A stretch of DNA of 64,000 nucleotides. It comes from Nocardioides oceani (GTDB taxonomy: Bacteria; Actinomycetota; Actinomycetes; Propionibacteriales; Nocardioidaceae). The position numbers and the translations under genes are program-made. The stretch spans positions 77,459-141,458 of the forward strand of contig NZ_JAUHJQ010000004.1 in NCBI RefSeq assembly GCF_030412965.1, in the 5' to 3' direction. This document shows positions 25,197 through 34,540 of this stretch, piece by piece; position 1 is the first letter of the stretch, and each line of letters opens with the position of its first letter. The notes under the pieces were generated by a model. That model had not been told where the DNA came from. It searched no databases and saw only the letters and a program-made list of their open reading frames with translations.

Positions 25197-25877
25197 GTGA
25201 CCGTGCTCCACGCCGGACCCAGCCCCGCCCTCTCGACCGCCATGCGTGACGGCTCCCGCGCCGAGCACGAGGAGGCGGAGGGCTCGACCTTCGTGTCCGA
25301 GCTCCTCGACGGGCGGATCTCCGAGGAGGGGTACGCCGCGTACCTGCGCCGCCTCCGCGCGGTGTACGCCGCCATGGAGGCCACCGTGCGCGGCCGCACC
25401 AACGACCCGCTGGTCGCCGCGATCCACGACCCCGCCCTCGAGCGGCTCGCCGCCCTCGACGCCGACCTCGCCCACTGGGCGCCCGGGGCACCCCGCGAGC
25501 TCGCGCCCGGCGAGTCGCCCGCCGCCGCGGCGTACGTCGCCCGCCTGGAGGGCGCGACCTGGGGTGGCGACCTGGTCGCCCACCACTACACGCGCTACCT
25601 CGGCGACCTCTCGGGCGGGCAGGCGATCGGCCGGGTCCTGGACCGCGCGTTCGACCTCGACGGTGCCGGCACGGCGTTCTACGCCTTCCCCGCGATCCCC
25701 AAGCCGAAGCCGTACAAGGACGCCTACCGCGCCCGCCTGGACGCCCTCGGTCTCGACGCCGCCGGGGTCGCCCGCGTCGTGGACGAGGTGAAGGTAGCGT
25801 TCCGGCTGAACCAGGCCCTCTTCTCAGAGCTCGGAGAACGCATCGATGCCTACCGCCGCCCGGCCCCGCAGGACTGA
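25197..25877 (+). CDS. Heme oxygenase (biliverdin-producing)
   Basis: This 226-residue protein of the HO-1/HmuO family has the proximal heme ligand His24 (RAEHEEAEG), [17 protein letters not shown] (the distal-helix glycine motif), and a [15 protein letters not shown]-terminal segment. It cleaves heme to biliverdin, carbon monoxide and iron with reductant and oxygen. The likely role is iron recovery from heme. GTG 25197 has an AGGAG ribosome-binding site at 25186-25190. No heme importer lies next to it. Confidence 0.93.
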   Translation: MTVLHAGPSPALSTAMRDGSRAEHEEAEGSTFVSELLDGRISEEGYAAYLRRLRAVYAAMEATVRGRTNDPLVAAIHDPALERLAALDADLAHWAPGAPRELAPGESPAAAAYVARLEGATWGGDLVAHHYTRYLGDLSGGQAIGRVLDRAFDLDGAGTAFYAFPAIPKPKPYKDAYRARLDALGLDAAGVARVVDEVKVAFRLNQALFSELGERIDAYRRPAPQD

Positions 25878-25907
25878 CGTCCGCACCCACGGCCGGGGCA
25901 CCCGCGC

Positions 25908-26705
25908 ATGAGGGTGCTCGTCACCGGCGCCGCCGGCAGCATCGGCCGGGTCGTCTCGCTGGGCCTCGCCGACCGCGGCCACGACGTCGTCGGGCTGGAC
26001 CGGCTGCCGCAGCCCTCCGGCGAGGACGGCCCGTGGTACGCCCTGGACTGCACCGACCCCGACGCCGTCGAGGCGGTCTTCGCCGAGCAGTCGCTCGACG
26101 CCGTCGTGCACCTGGCCGGCCACCCGGGCGAGGCCAGCCTCCCGGACTCGCTGACCTCCCACGTCGTCACCACCGGCGCGCTGCTCGACGCGATGGTCGC
26201 CCACGACGTGCGCCGCATGGTCTACGCCTCCTCCAACCACGCCGTCGGCCGCACGCCCCGCCGCGAGCTGGTCGGGGTCGACACCCGCCCGCGGCCAGAC
26301 ACCTTCTACGGCGTCTCCAAGGTCGCAGCGGAGGGGCTGCTCAGCCTGTACGTCGACCGGTACGGCATCGACGCCGTCGCCTGCCGGATCGGATCGTTCC
26401 TGCCCGAGCCCGAGACCGTCCGCAACCTCTCGACCTGGCTCTCCCACGACGACTGCGTCCGGATGGTCCACGCCGCCCTCACCGCCACCGCGCCCGGCTT
26501 CGCGGTGCTCTACGGCATCTCGGCCAACACCCGCGCCTGGTGGGACCTCGAGCCCGGCCGCGCCCTCGGCTACGAGCCGCAGGACGACGCCGAGGCGTGG
26601 GCCGACCGGATCCAGCCCTCCCCCGAGGACGACTGGGACGCCGCGCACGTCGGCGGCCCGTACGCCACCACCACCTTCGAGCGCCCCGCCCTCGACCGCC
26701 CCTGA
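25908..26705 (+). CDS. NAD-dependent epimerase/dehydratase (extended SDR, uronate dehydrogenase-like)
   Basis: This 265-residue protein has Rossmann motif [12 protein letters not shown] at the N-terminus, the VVHLAGHPG strand, the active-site Ser in YASSNHAVG, and the YGVSK Tyr-Lys pair. The order and the short length resemble uronate dehydrogenases (Udh), but a nucleotide-sugar epimerase role cannot be excluded. It starts 30 bp after the heme oxygenase stop. Confidence 0.8.
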   Translation: MRVLVTGAAGSIGRVVSLGLADRGHDVVGLDRLPQPSGEDGPWYALDCTDPDAVEAVFAEQSLDAVVHLAGHPGEASLPDSLTSHVVTTGALLDAMVAHDVRRMVYASSNHAVGRTPRRELVGVDTRPRPDTFYGVSKVAAEGLLSLYVDRYGIDAVACRIGSFLPEPETVRNLSTWLSHDDCVRMVHAALTATAPGFAVLYGISANTRAWWDLEPGRALGYEPQDDAEAWADRIQPSPEDDWDAAHVGGPYATTTFERPALDRP

Positions 26706-26824
26706 GCCACTCCGCCATCCCGGACTCCTCAGGCGGAACCCGGGTACCCGGCGAAACCTGCCGCCCGGAGCCTGGCCCTGGCAGGACCTGGCACGGCTTG
26801 GCGACGAGGCGTTTGCTGGGAGCC

Positions 26825-27829
26825 ATGACCTCACCCGTGACGCAGAAGCGAACCCTCGGCACCGCCTCGTCCCTCACCGTCTCCGCGCTCGGCCTGGGCT
26901 GCATGGGGATGTCGGAGTTCTACGGCACCGCCGACGAGCAGACGGCGACCGCGACCATCCACCGCGCGCTCGACCTGGGCGTGACGTTCCTCGACACCGC
27001 CGACATGTACGGCCCGTTCACCAACGAGCAGCTGGTCGGCGCCGCCATCAAGGACCGTCGCGACGAGGTGCAGCTCGCGACGAAGTTCGGCAACGAGCGG
27101 CTGCCCGACGGCACCCGCGTCGGCGTCAACGGCCGCCCGGAGTACGTCCGCTCCGCCTGCGACGCTTCCCTGTCCCGCCTCGGCGTCGACCACATCGACC
27201 TCTACTACCAGCACCGCGTCGACAAGTCCGTCCCGATCGAGGAGACGGTCGGCGCGATGGCCGAGCTCGTGCAGGCCGGCAAGGTGGGCCACCTGGGCCT
27301 CTCCGAGGCGTCGGCCGCCACGATCCGGCGCGCGCACGCGGTCCACCCGATCACGGCGCTGCAGACCGAGTACTCCTTGTTCACCCGTGACCTCGAGGAC
27401 GAGATCCTCCCGACGATCCGGGAGCTGGGCATCGGGCTGGTGCCGTACTCCCCGCTCGGCCGCGGCATCCTCACCGGCGCCATCACCGACGAGTCCTCGC
27501 TGGCCGAGGACGACTCGCGCCGCTCGGCGTACTTCCCGCGCCTCAACGGCGAGGGGCTGCGCGCCAACCTGCAGCTGGTCGACCGCATCCGCGAGATCGC
27601 CACCGAGAAGGGCTGCACGCCGGGCCAGCTGGCGCTCGCGTGGGTGCTCGCGCAGGGCGACGACGTCGCGCCGATCCCCGGCACCAAGCGCGTCGCCTAC
27701 CTGGAGGAGAACGTCGGCGCGCTCGGCGTCCCGCTCGACGCCGACGACCTGCGCCGGCTCGACGAGGCCGTGCCGCGCGGCGCCGTCGTGGGCGACCGGT
27801 ACGGCGACATGTCCACCATCGACGCCTGA
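26825..27829 (+). CDS. Aldo/keto reductase
   Basis: This 334-residue protein has a (beta/alpha)8 aldo/keto reductase sequence with [12 protein letters not shown], the catalytic Asp/Tyr pair in [14 protein letters not shown], the Lys in LATKFG and the His in YYQHRVD. The NADPH-binding tail is VAPIPGTKR. It fits the subgroup of NADPH-dependent aldehyde/ketone reductases related to plant AKR4C/YakC-type proteins. The substrate is unknown. ATG 26825 follows a GGGAG sequence 4 nt upstream. Confidence 0.9.
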   Translation: MTSPVTQKRTLGTASSLTVSALGLGCMGMSEFYGTADEQTATATIHRALDLGVTFLDTADMYGPFTNEQLVGAAIKDRRDEVQLATKFGNERLPDGTRVGVNGRPEYVRSACDASLSRLGVDHIDLYYQHRVDKSVPIEETVGAMAELVQAGKVGHLGLSEASAATIRRAHAVHPITALQTEYSLFTRDLEDEILPTIRELGIGLVPYSPLGRGILTGAITDESSLAEDDSRRSAYFPRLNGEGLRANLQLVDRIREIATEKGCTPGQLALAWVLAQGDDVAPIPGTKRVAYLEENVGALGVPLDADDLRRLDEAVPRGAVVGDRYGDMSTIDA

Positions 27830-27851
27830 CGGGAGCGGGCGGCGGCCCTCG

Positions 27852-27857
27852 TAGGGT
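27852..27857 (+). promoter_or_regulatory. -10 box TAGGGT of the phosphohexomutase gene
   Basis: TAGGGT is followed by 6 nt and the GTG at 27864. Confidence 0.5.
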
Positions 27858-27863
27858 GGTCCG

Positions 27864-29519
27864 GTGACGAACACCGCCGTTCCCGCCCTGCTCGACGCCG
27901 CCCGCGCCTGGATCGCCGACGACCCCGACCCGCGGACGCGCGAGGAGCTCCAGGCCGTCGTCGCGCGGGTCGAGTCCGGCGACGACGCCGCGACGGCCGA
28001 CCTGGCGGACCGGTTCGCCGGGACCTTGGAGTTCGGCACGGCCGGCCTGCGCGGCGCGATCGGCGCCGGCCCCAACCGGATGAACCGGGCGGTCGTCACC
28101 CGCGCGGCGGCCGGCCTGGCGGCGTACCTCCGCGACAGCGGGGCGACCGGCCCCGTCGTCATCGGGTACGACGCCCGGCACGACAGCGACGTCTACGCCC
28201 GCGACACCGCCGAGGTGATGACCGGTGCGGGGTACGCCGCGCACGTGCTGCCGCGGCCGCTGCCGACGCCGCTGCTGGCCTTCGCGATCCGCGAGCTCGG
28301 CTGCTCGGCCGGCGTGATGGTGACCGCCAGCCACAACCCGCCGCAGGACAACGGCTACAAGGTCTACCTCGGCGACGGCAGCCAGATCGTGCCCCCGGCC
28401 GACGCCGAGATCGCGGCCCGGATCGCGGCGGTCGGGCCGCTCGCCGACGTGCCCCGCGGCGCGGGCGGGAAGGTGCTCGACGAGGGCATCGTCGACCGGT
28501 ACCTCGACACCGTCGCCGGCCTCGCCGCCGACGGCCCCCGCGACCTCGACCTCGTCTACACCCCGCTGCACGGCGTCGGGGGCACCTCGGTGCTGCAGGT
28601 GCTGGAGTCGGCCGGGTTCTCCCAGCCGCGGGTCGTGGAGCAGCAGGAGCAGCCCGACCCCGACTTCCCGACCGTGGCGTTCCCGAACCCCGAGGAGCCC
28701 GGAGCGATGGACCTCGCGATGGCACTGGCCGCGCAGCACGGCGCCGACCTCGTCGTCGCCAACGACCCCGACGCCGACCGCTGCGCGGCGGCCGTCCCCG
28801 GCCCGCACGGCTGGCGGATGCTGCGCGGCGACGAGGTGGGCGCGCTGCTCGCGCACGCGCTGCTGAGCGCCGGCAAGCAGGGCACGTACGCCACCTCGAT
28901 CGTGTCCTCCTCGCTGCTCGGCACGATGGCCGCCGCCGCGGGGCAGCCGTACGCCGAGACGCTCACCGGCTTCAAGTGGATCGGCCGGGTCGAGGGGCTG
29001 GCCTTCGGCTACGAGGAGGCACTCGGCTACTGCGTCGACCCCGAGCACGTCCGGGACAAGGACGGCGTCTCCGCGCTGCTCCTGCTGTGCGAGCTGGCCG
29101 CGCGGGCGAAGGCGGAGGGCCGCGGGCTGGTCGACATCCTCGACGACATCGCCCTCGAGCACGGGCTGCACGCGACCGACCAGCTCTCGGTCCGGGTCAC
29201 CGACCTCGCCGAGATCGGCGCCGCGATGGAGCGGCTGCGGGCCACCCCGCCGGCCGAGCTCGGCGGGCTGCCCGTCGAGCGCGTCGACGACCTGAGCGCC
29301 GGCTCCGCGGACCTGCCGCCGACCGAGGGACTGCGCTACTCCCTCGCGGGCGGCGCGCGCGTCGTCGTACGCCCCAGCGGGACCGAGCCGAAGCTGAAGT
29401 GCTACCTCGAGGTCGTCGTCCCCGTCGACCCCGAGGACGGCGTGGACGCGGCGCGCATCCACGCCGCCGGCCGCCTCGACGCGCTCCGGTCGGGCATCAA
29501 GTCGGCCGCGGGGATCTGA
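27864..29519 (+). CDS. pmmB: Phosphomannomutase/phosphoglucomutase family (PmmB-type)
   Basis: This 551-residue alpha-D-phosphohexomutase has FGTAGLRG, the active-site phosphoserine motif VMVTASHNPPQDNGYK, the metal-binding DPDADR, the sugar specificity loop GFKWIGR..GFGYEEA-like segment (TGFKWIGRVEG, GYEEALGY) and the phosphate-binding RPSGTEPKLKCY. Length and motifs fit the PmmB/PGM2 group, which also includes phosphopentomutases. That activity would link it to nucleoside breakdown. Its position after purine nucleoside phosphorylase mirrors Mycobacterium. The BLUF gene starts 7 bp after its stop. Confidence 0.9.
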   Translation: MTNTAVPALLDAARAWIADDPDPRTREELQAVVARVESGDDAATADLADRFAGTLEFGTAGLRGAIGAGPNRMNRAVVTRAAAGLAAYLRDSGATGPVVIGYDARHDSDVYARDTAEVMTGAGYAAHVLPRPLPTPLLAFAIRELGCSAGVMVTASHNPPQDNGYKVYLGDGSQIVPPADAEIAARIAAVGPLADVPRGAGGKVLDEGIVDRYLDTVAGLAADGPRDLDLVYTPLHGVGGTSVLQVLESAGFSQPRVVEQQEQPDPDFPTVAFPNPEEPGAMDLAMALAAQHGADLVVANDPDADRCAAAVPGPHGWRMLRGDEVGALLAHALLSAGKQGTYATSIVSSSLLGTMAAAAGQPYAETLTGFKWIGRVEGLAFGYEEALGYCVDPEHVRDKDGVSALLLLCELAARAKAEGRGLVDILDDIALEHGLHATDQLSVRVTDLAEIGAAMERLRATPPAELGGLPVERVDDLSAGSADLPPTEGLRYSLAGGARVVVRPSGTEPKLKCYLEVVVPVDPEDGVDAARIHAAGRLDALRSGIKSAAGI

Positions 29520-29526
29520 GGTCGTC

Positions 29527-29952
29527 GTGCTGTCCCTGACCTACGTCAGCTCCGCCACCGAGCTCGCCGACGCCGACGCCCTGGTGGGCGCGCTCGAGGC
29601 GATCCGGCCCCGCAACCACGAGCGCGGCATCACCGGCGTGCTCCTCTACCGAGGCGGCAACATCATCCAGGTGCTCGAGGGCCCCGACGAGCAGGTCGAG
29701 CGCACCTTCGCCTCGATCGAGCGCGACCACCGCCACCGCGGCGTGATCGTGCTCCTGCGCGAGCAGGTCGACCGGCGCTCGTTCCCCGACTGGTCCATGG
29801 GGTTCCGCGACGTCAGCGCCCTCGACCTCGACCGCGAGGACGGCTTCACCGACTTCCTGCGCGGCCGCGACGACCTCACCACCGGCGAGGACGACCACCA
29901 CGCCGAGATCGTCGCCTCGTTGCTGCGGACGTTCCGCGAGTCCATGCGCTGA
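29527..29952 (+). CDS. BLUF domain blue-light photoreceptor, stand-alone
   Basis: This 141-residue protein is essentially one BLUF domain, which binds FAD and senses blue light. All key residues are present with the spacing of AppA: Y6, N30, Q48, W89 and M91 correspond to AppA Y21, N45, Q63, W104 and M106 (constant offset 15). Motifs LTYVSSA, RGITGVLLY, IIQVLEGP and DWSMGF are typical. The C-terminal 40 residues carry no output domain, so it probably acts through a partner. It starts 7 bp after pmmB and is likely co-transcribed with it. Confidence 0.92.
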   Translation: MLSLTYVSSATELADADALVGALEAIRPRNHERGITGVLLYRGGNIIQVLEGPDEQVERTFASIERDHRHRGVIVLLREQVDRRSFPDWSMGFRDVSALDLDREDGFTDFLRGRDDLTTGEDDHHAEIVASLLRTFRESMR

Positions 29953-30001
29953 GCGGGGCGCGCGGCACCGGACCGCACCACCGAACACCCGAGTGGCCCC
30001 A

Positions 30002-30040
30002 TGGCCCGTCCGGGCCATGGGAGATGGTCCGGACGGGCCA
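30002..30040. terminator. Strong hairpin with an overlapping alternative hairpin upstream of the TasA-like gene
   Basis: Bases 30002-30018 pair with 30024-30040: 17 pairs including one G-T, around a 5-nt loop GGGAG. A second stem, CCCATGGCCC (29998-30007) with GGGCCATGGG (30012-30021), uses the same bases, so the two folds exclude each other. It lies 50 bp after the BLUF stop and 130 bp before the TasA-like start. It may terminate the pmmB-BLUF unit or act as an attenuator; no U-run follows. Confidence 0.6.
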
Positions 30041-30171
30041 GGGGGTCAGCCGCCCGGCTCGTCCTGCCGCACAGCCGGGCCATGTCGATCTCGAAGCTGG
30101 GACACAGGTCACATCGGCGACCGAGGGTGGTCCAGACAACCCCCTCACCCCCTTCGAGGAGCAACCCCCTC

Positions 30172-30780
30172 ATGCGCACCCCCACGCCCCGCACCGGCAA
30201 GATCGTCGCCGCTGCCGCCACTCCCCTCGCCGTGCTCGCGGCCGCCGGCCTCGTCTGGCAGTCCTCGTACGCCGCGTTCACCGGCACGACCCGCAACTCC
30301 GGGAACGAGTGGTCGACCGGCGCCGTCGCCCTGACCGACGACGACAATGGCAGTGCCCGGTTCCAGGTTGCCGGCATGGTCCCCATGCAGACGGACACCA
30401 AGTGCATCAAGGCGACCGCGAACGCGTCCGTCCCCGGTACGGTCCGTGGCTACGCGGTCAACCCGGTCGTCTCGGCGCAGGGCCTCGAGAACCACGTGAA
30501 GGTCGAGGTCGCCTCCGGCGACGGCGGGGGCTTCGGCTCGTGCGACGGCTTCGTCCCCGTCGACACCGTCATCCCCGCCGGCACCAGCCTCAAGCAGCTC
30601 GCCACGTTCGACGAGTACGCCGACGCGGTCGGCGGCTGGGACGTGCCGGCCGGCACGAGCTCGCGGACCTACCGGATCACCTGGACCTTCGACACCAGCG
30701 CGCTCTCGCAGGCCGAGGTCGACCAGCTCCAGGGCGCGAAGACCGGCATCGACTTCCAGTGGGAGCTGCAGAGCAGCTGA
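30172..30780 (+). CDS. TasA/CalY-like secreted protein with SipW-type signal peptide
   Basis: This 202-residue protein starts at ATG 30172 with a GAGGAG ribosome-binding site at 30155-30160. The N-terminus is a SipW-dependent type signal: basic RTPTPRTGK, a hydrophobic core, then VWQSSYAAFTGTTRNSGNEW, where the segment around AAFT is the usual processing region. The mature part looks all-beta with two Cys (TKCIKA, GSCDG). In Bacillus such proteins form extracellular fibres (TasA) after cleavage by SipW. A fibre or surface-layer role here is inference. The next gene, 70 bp downstream, encodes a SipW-type peptidase. Confidence 0.75.
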   Translation: MRTPTPRTGKIVAAAATPLAVLAAAGLVWQSSYAAFTGTTRNSGNEWSTGAVALTDDDNGSARFQVAGMVPMQTDTKCIKATANASVPGTVRGYAVNPVVSAQGLENHVKVEVASGDGGGFGSCDGFVPVDTVIPAGTSLKQLATFDEYADAVGGWDVPAGTSSRTYRITWTFDTSALSQAEVDQLQGAKTGIDFQWELQSS

Positions 30781-30850
30781 TCCCGCGTCACCGACAGCAC
30801 GACCGTTGCACCCCCGCGCCTGAACGCGCACCTCTCGGGAAGGAGGGACC

Positions 30851-33055
30851 GTGGCCGACACCACCACGGCCGGGGTCCACGGACCCTCCTTCACCGACCC
30901 TGCCGGGGCTCCTGCCGGAGCCGCCGGCCAGACCGGCCCCGCCTGGGCGTGGGCCGGTCTCGTCGTGCACTTCACCGCACGCGCCTACCGGGCGCTGCTG
31001 CTGACCCTCGCGGTCGTCGCGACCCTCCCTCTGGCGTGGAGCTGGACCTCGCACGTCATCCGCACCGGCTCGATGGAGCCCGCCATCGGCGTGGGCGACG
31101 TCGTCGTCGCGCGACCGTTCACCGACGCCGAGGACGTGCCCCTCGGGCGGGTGATGGTCTTCACCAATCCCGCGGTGACCGACCGCGAGCAGCTCCTCGT
31201 CCACCGGGTGGTGTCCGACCTCGGGGAGGGCGAGTGGGCCACCGCGGGCGACGCCAACCGCGAGATCGACGCCACCTCCGTCCGACGTGGAGACCTCCGC
31301 TCACGAGCGATCCTGCTCGTGCCCTTCGTGGGCAAGCCGTTCGTGTGGATCGCCGACCGCAACATCCTGCCCCTCGCCGCGTGGGCGATGCTCACGTGCG
31401 CCGCTTTCGCGCTCGCCCGCCGCGGCACCGCGCGCGGGCCAGCGCCACGCCCACCGGCCAGGCCGAAGGCGCGCCGCCGGCCGCCGGCACCGGAGGACCG
31501 CATCCGCAGGTTCCGACGGCCCCGTCTGGTGCCGGCCGACGGACAGGTCCTGGCGCGATCACCCCTGGCCGTCGTCGCCCTGCTCGCCCTCCCTCTCGTC
31601 TGGTCCGGCAGCGCCGGCGCGTCGTTCACCTCGACCACCGCGACCACCGGCAGCACGTGGTCGGTCGCCGAGGAGGTCGTCACCTCCCTCACCTTGGTCG
31701 ACCCTCCCGATGCGGTGCGCGGCACGACCCCCCTGACCGCGGTGGTCACCGGCTCTGTCGCGCCGGGCACCACGGTCCGCATCGACTACGCGCCCGCCGG
31801 CAGCACCACGTGGCGCACGATCTGCACCGACACCGCGGCGCCGTACACCTGCAGCTGGTCGACCACTGGCCTGGCCAACCAGGAGTACGACCTGCGCGCG
31901 GTCCTCGTCTCGGGCTCGGCGACGATGACGTCCCCGGTGGTCGAAGGGGTGCAGGTCGACAACGTCGCACCCTCGGTGGTCCTGCAGGATCCCGGCTCTC
32001 CGCTGCGAGGGGTCGTGACGCTGACGGCCAGCGCGAGCGACGCGCACTCCGGCGTCGACCAGGTGGTCCTCCAGCACGCCGCTGCCGGCTCGACCACGTG
32101 GCGCGACGCCTGCACCCTCACCGAGGCGCCCTTCAGCTGCCGGTTCGACACCACCACGGTCGCCGACGGCACCTACTCGTTCCGCGCCGTGGCCACCGAC
32201 GCCGCGGGCGGTACGACGACGTCCGCGGCGGTCACCGGCCGGACGGTCGACAACCGGGTCGCGTCGGTCTCGGTCGTCGATCCGGGCGCCTTCCTCAGCG
32301 GCACCGTCCAGGTCGCGGCGTCGGCGTACTCACCCTCCGGCGTCGTCTCCGTGCGCGTGCAGCGCGCTGCGACCGGCACCACCGCCTGGACCGACCTCTG
32401 CACCGACACCACCGCGCCCTACGCCTGCAGCTGGAACACCGGCCTGGTCGCCAACGGCTCCTACGACCTGCGAGCGGTCATGGTCGACGGCGGCGGGCGC
32501 ACCACGACCTCGGCGAGCGTCACCTCCCGGCGGGTGGACAACAGTCCCCTCCGTGCCATGGACGTGCAGACCGTCCCGGGTGGCGCCACGCTCGGCCGGA
32601 TCGAGCCGGGCGACCGTCTGGTGCTGACCTACAGCGGGCAGGCGCAGCCCTCGACGATCACCTCGGGGTGGACCGGTGCCGCGATCGGCGTCACCGTCCG
32701 GGTGCGGGACGGCAACCTGCTCGGCCTCGGCAGCCGTGGTGACACCCTCGACGTCCAGCGCACGGGCGCCGCGGTGAACCTCGGGTCGGTCAACCTGCGC
32801 GAGGACTACGTCAGGAGCCTCCGGACCGCGCTCTTCAGCGCGACGATGACCGCCACCACGACCAGCGTCGGCGGTGTCCCGGTCACCCAGGTGACCATCG
32901 TCCTCGGCGCCCAGACCAGCGGGTCGACGCCGCGCACCAGCAGCACGTCCGCGAGCATGGTGTGGACGCCGTCCACCGCGGTGCTCGACCTCGCGGGGCG
33001 CCCGGCCGCAGCCACTCCCGCCACCGAGACCGGTGGGTCCGACCGCGACTGGTGA
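30851..33055 (+). CDS. SipW-type signal peptidase I fused to an internal signal segment and Ig-like repeats
   Basis: This 734-residue protein starts at GTG 30851 with AGGAGG at 30841-30846. Residues 45-190 form an ER/SipW-type signal peptidase: membrane helix 47-65, catalytic S74 (RTGSMEP), H118 (LLVHRV), D134 (AGDAN) and a second helix at 171-190. After a basic Pro/Arg linker comes an internal hydrophobic segment (238-252) followed by GASFTSTTATTGSTW. That closely resembles the processing site of the TasA-like protein encoded upstream. Three Ig-like repeats of 96 residues follow, each with a Cys pair (C325/C334, C421/C430, C517/C526). A last beta-rich domain (about 565-715) ends the protein. 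The layout suggests a peptidase fused to its own substrate, possibly released by self-cleavage. Confidence 0.85.
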   Translation: MADTTTAGVHGPSFTDPAGAPAGAAGQTGPAWAWAGLVVHFTARAYRALLLTLAVVATLPLAWSWTSHVIRTGSMEPAIGVGDVVVARPFTDAEDVPLGRVMVFTNPAVTDREQLLVHRVVSDLGEGEWATAGDANREIDATSVRRGDLRSRAILLVPFVGKPFVWIADRNILPLAAWAMLTCAAFALARRGTARGPAPRPPARPKARRRPPAPEDRIRRFRRPRLVPADGQVLARSPLAVVALLALPLVWSGSAGASFTSTTATTGSTWSVAEEVVTSLTLVDPPDAVRGTTPLTAVVTGSVAPGTTVRIDYAPAGSTTWRTICTDTAAPYTCSWSTTGLANQEYDLRAVLVSGSATMTSPVVEGVQVDNVAPSVVLQDPGSPLRGVVTLTASASDAHSGVDQVVLQHAAAGSTTWRDACTLTEAPFSCRFDTTTVADGTYSFRAVATDAAGGTTTSAAVTGRTVDNRVASVSVVDPGAFLSGTVQVAASAYSPSGVVSVRVQRAATGTTAWTDLCTDTTAPYACSWNTGLVANGSYDLRAVMVDGGGRTTTSASVTSRRVDNSPLRAMDVQTVPGGATLGRIEPGDRLVLTYSGQAQPSTITSGWTGAAIGVTVRVRDGNLLGLGSRGDTLDVQRTGAAVNLGSVNLREDYVRSLRTALFSATMTATTTSVGGVPVTQVTIVLGAQTSGSTPRTSSTSASMVWTPSTAVLDLAGRPAAATPATETGGSDRDW

Positions 33056-33101
33056 GCGACGTCCGTGCCCGACCCGCGGCCGTTCGCGCTGAGTCGGCGG
33101 C

Positions 33102-33707
33102 TCAGACCAGCAGGGTGACCACGAACGCCACGAGCGCGGCGGCGAGCAGGGCGAGCTCGGTCCACGCCGGCGTACGCCGCACCTCGGCGGCGAGCGCGTC
33201 GGCCTCGGGCGAGTACCGCTCGATGCCCCGCTGGGCGCGGTCGTCGTCGACGAGCTGGCGGATCCGCGCCTCGACGACGTCGGCGTACGCCGGGTCCTTG
33301 CGCGGGGCGGCTCCGTCGCCGTCGGTGGCCGCCGGCCGCTTGGAGGACTTCAGCGTGTTGCGCCACGAACGCCCCACCGCGGGCGAGACGTAGCGCTTCT
33401 CCCCCACCCGGACCGCCAGCACCTGGCGGACCGCGAGCTCCTCGATCGCCGCGAGCGGGATCGAGGTCGTCTCCAGCATGTTGCGGAGCACCAGCCGGCG
33501 ATCGGCGACGATTACCCGGGGCTTGAGCATCGAGGCCCAGGCCAGCACGCCCACGACGACCGCGCCGGCGACGACCGGCGCCGGGAAGCCGTCGACGAAG
33601 CCGAGCACGACGATGCCGGCGACCGCCACGAGAGCGAGCACACCGGTCACCCGCCCGCTGGTGGGTCGGAAGCGTTCGGTGACCCCGCCGGGTCCTGCCT
33701 CGACCAC
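33102..33707 (-). CDS. PH domain-containing membrane protein
   Basis: This 201-residue protein starts at GTG 33707 with GGGAGGA upstream. Two adjacent membrane segments (about 20-58) precede a short PH-like domain ([26 protein letters not shown]), a linker, and a C-terminal membrane helix ([20 protein letters not shown]). It is a typical actinobacterial PH-domain protein of unknown role. It is transcribed divergently from deoC and converges on the SipW-fusion gene. Confidence 0.7.
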   Translation of the reverse strand: MVEAGPGGVTERFRPTSGRVTGVLALVAVAGIVVLGFVDGFPAPVVAGAVVVGVLAWASMLKPRVIVADRRLVLRNMLETTSIPLAAIEELAVRQVLAVRVGEKRYVSPAVGRSWRNTLKSSKRPAATDGDGAAPRKDPAYADVVEARIRQLVDDDRAQRGIERYSPEADALAAEVRRTPAWTELALLAAALVAFVVTLLV

Positions 33708-33773
33708 CGCGTGCTCCTCCCGACCTGTCCCGTGCCTGCGGGCCCGCCGTCCCGACGGGGCCCGCACCGAGCC

Positions 33774-33779
33774 TATGCT
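33774..33779 (+). promoter_or_regulatory. -10 box TATGCT of deoC
   Basis: TATGCT is followed by 6 nt and the GTG at 33786, a leaderless-type arrangement. Confidence 0.5.
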
Positions 33780-33785
33780 GACGCG

Positions 33786-34475
33786 GTGAGCGAACCCTCC
33801 GTCACCCAGGTCGCCCAGGCCATCGACCACACCCTGCTGAAGCCGGAGGCCACCCACGCCGACGTCGAGGCGCTGGTGGCCGAGGCCGTCGAGCTCGGCA
33901 CCTACTCGGTGTGCGTGTCCCCCTCGATGCTGCCCGTCGCCGTGCCCGAGGGCAGCGACCTGAAGGTCGCGGTCGTCTGCGGCTTCCCGAGCGGGAAGCA
34001 CACCTCGGCCGTCAAGGCCGCCGAGGCCGCGGAGTCCGTCGCCCGGGGTGCCGACGAGATCGACATGGTGATCGACATCGGCGCCGCGAAGGAGGGTCGC
34101 TTCGACGCGGTCGAGGCCGACGTCGCCGCGGTCCGCGCGGCCGCCCCGTCGCCGACCGTGCTCAAGGTGATCATCGAGTCCGCCGCGCTGTCCGACGACG
34201 AGATCGTCGGTGTGTGCCGGGCCGCCGCTGCCGCGGGCGCCGACTTCGTCAAGACCTCCACCGGCTTCCACCCCTCTGGCGGCGCCTCCGAGCACGCCGT
34301 GCGCCTGATGGCCCAGACCGTGCCCGACCTGCAGGTCAAGGCCTCCGGCGGCGTCCGCACCCTCGACCAGGCGCGGGCGATGATGGCCGCCGGCGCCACC
34401 CGGCTCGGCGTCTCGGGCAGCCGCGCCCTCCTCGGCTCGGCCGACGGCGCGACCTCCGGCGGCAGCGGCTACTGA
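33786..34475 (+). CDS. deoC: Deoxyribose-phosphate aldolase
   Basis: This 229-residue class I aldolase has [11 protein letters not shown] at the N-terminus, [23 protein letters not shown] and the Schiff-base lysine in FVKTSTGF. The phosphate-binding end is VKASGGVRT and [10 protein letters not shown]. It splits 2-deoxyribose 5-phosphate to glyceraldehyde 3-phosphate and acetaldehyde, the last step of deoxynucleoside use. It serves the same pathway as deoA, cdd, add and purine nucleoside phosphorylase in this window. Confidence 0.95.
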   Translation: MSEPSVTQVAQAIDHTLLKPEATHADVEALVAEAVELGTYSVCVSPSMLPVAVPEGSDLKVAVVCGFPSGKHTSAVKAAEAAESVARGADEIDMVIDIGAAKEGRFDAVEADVAAVRAAAPSPTVLKVIIESAALSDDEIVGVCRAAAAAGADFVKTSTGFHPSGGASEHAVRLMAQTVPDLQVKASGGVRTLDQARAMMAAGATRLGVSGSRALLGSADGATSGGSGY

Positions 34476-34540
34476 CCTCCCGGCCCGCCACACGTGACCA
34501 CTCGGCGGGCGGAGGGGTGAGGGGTGGGTACCGGCGCAGC

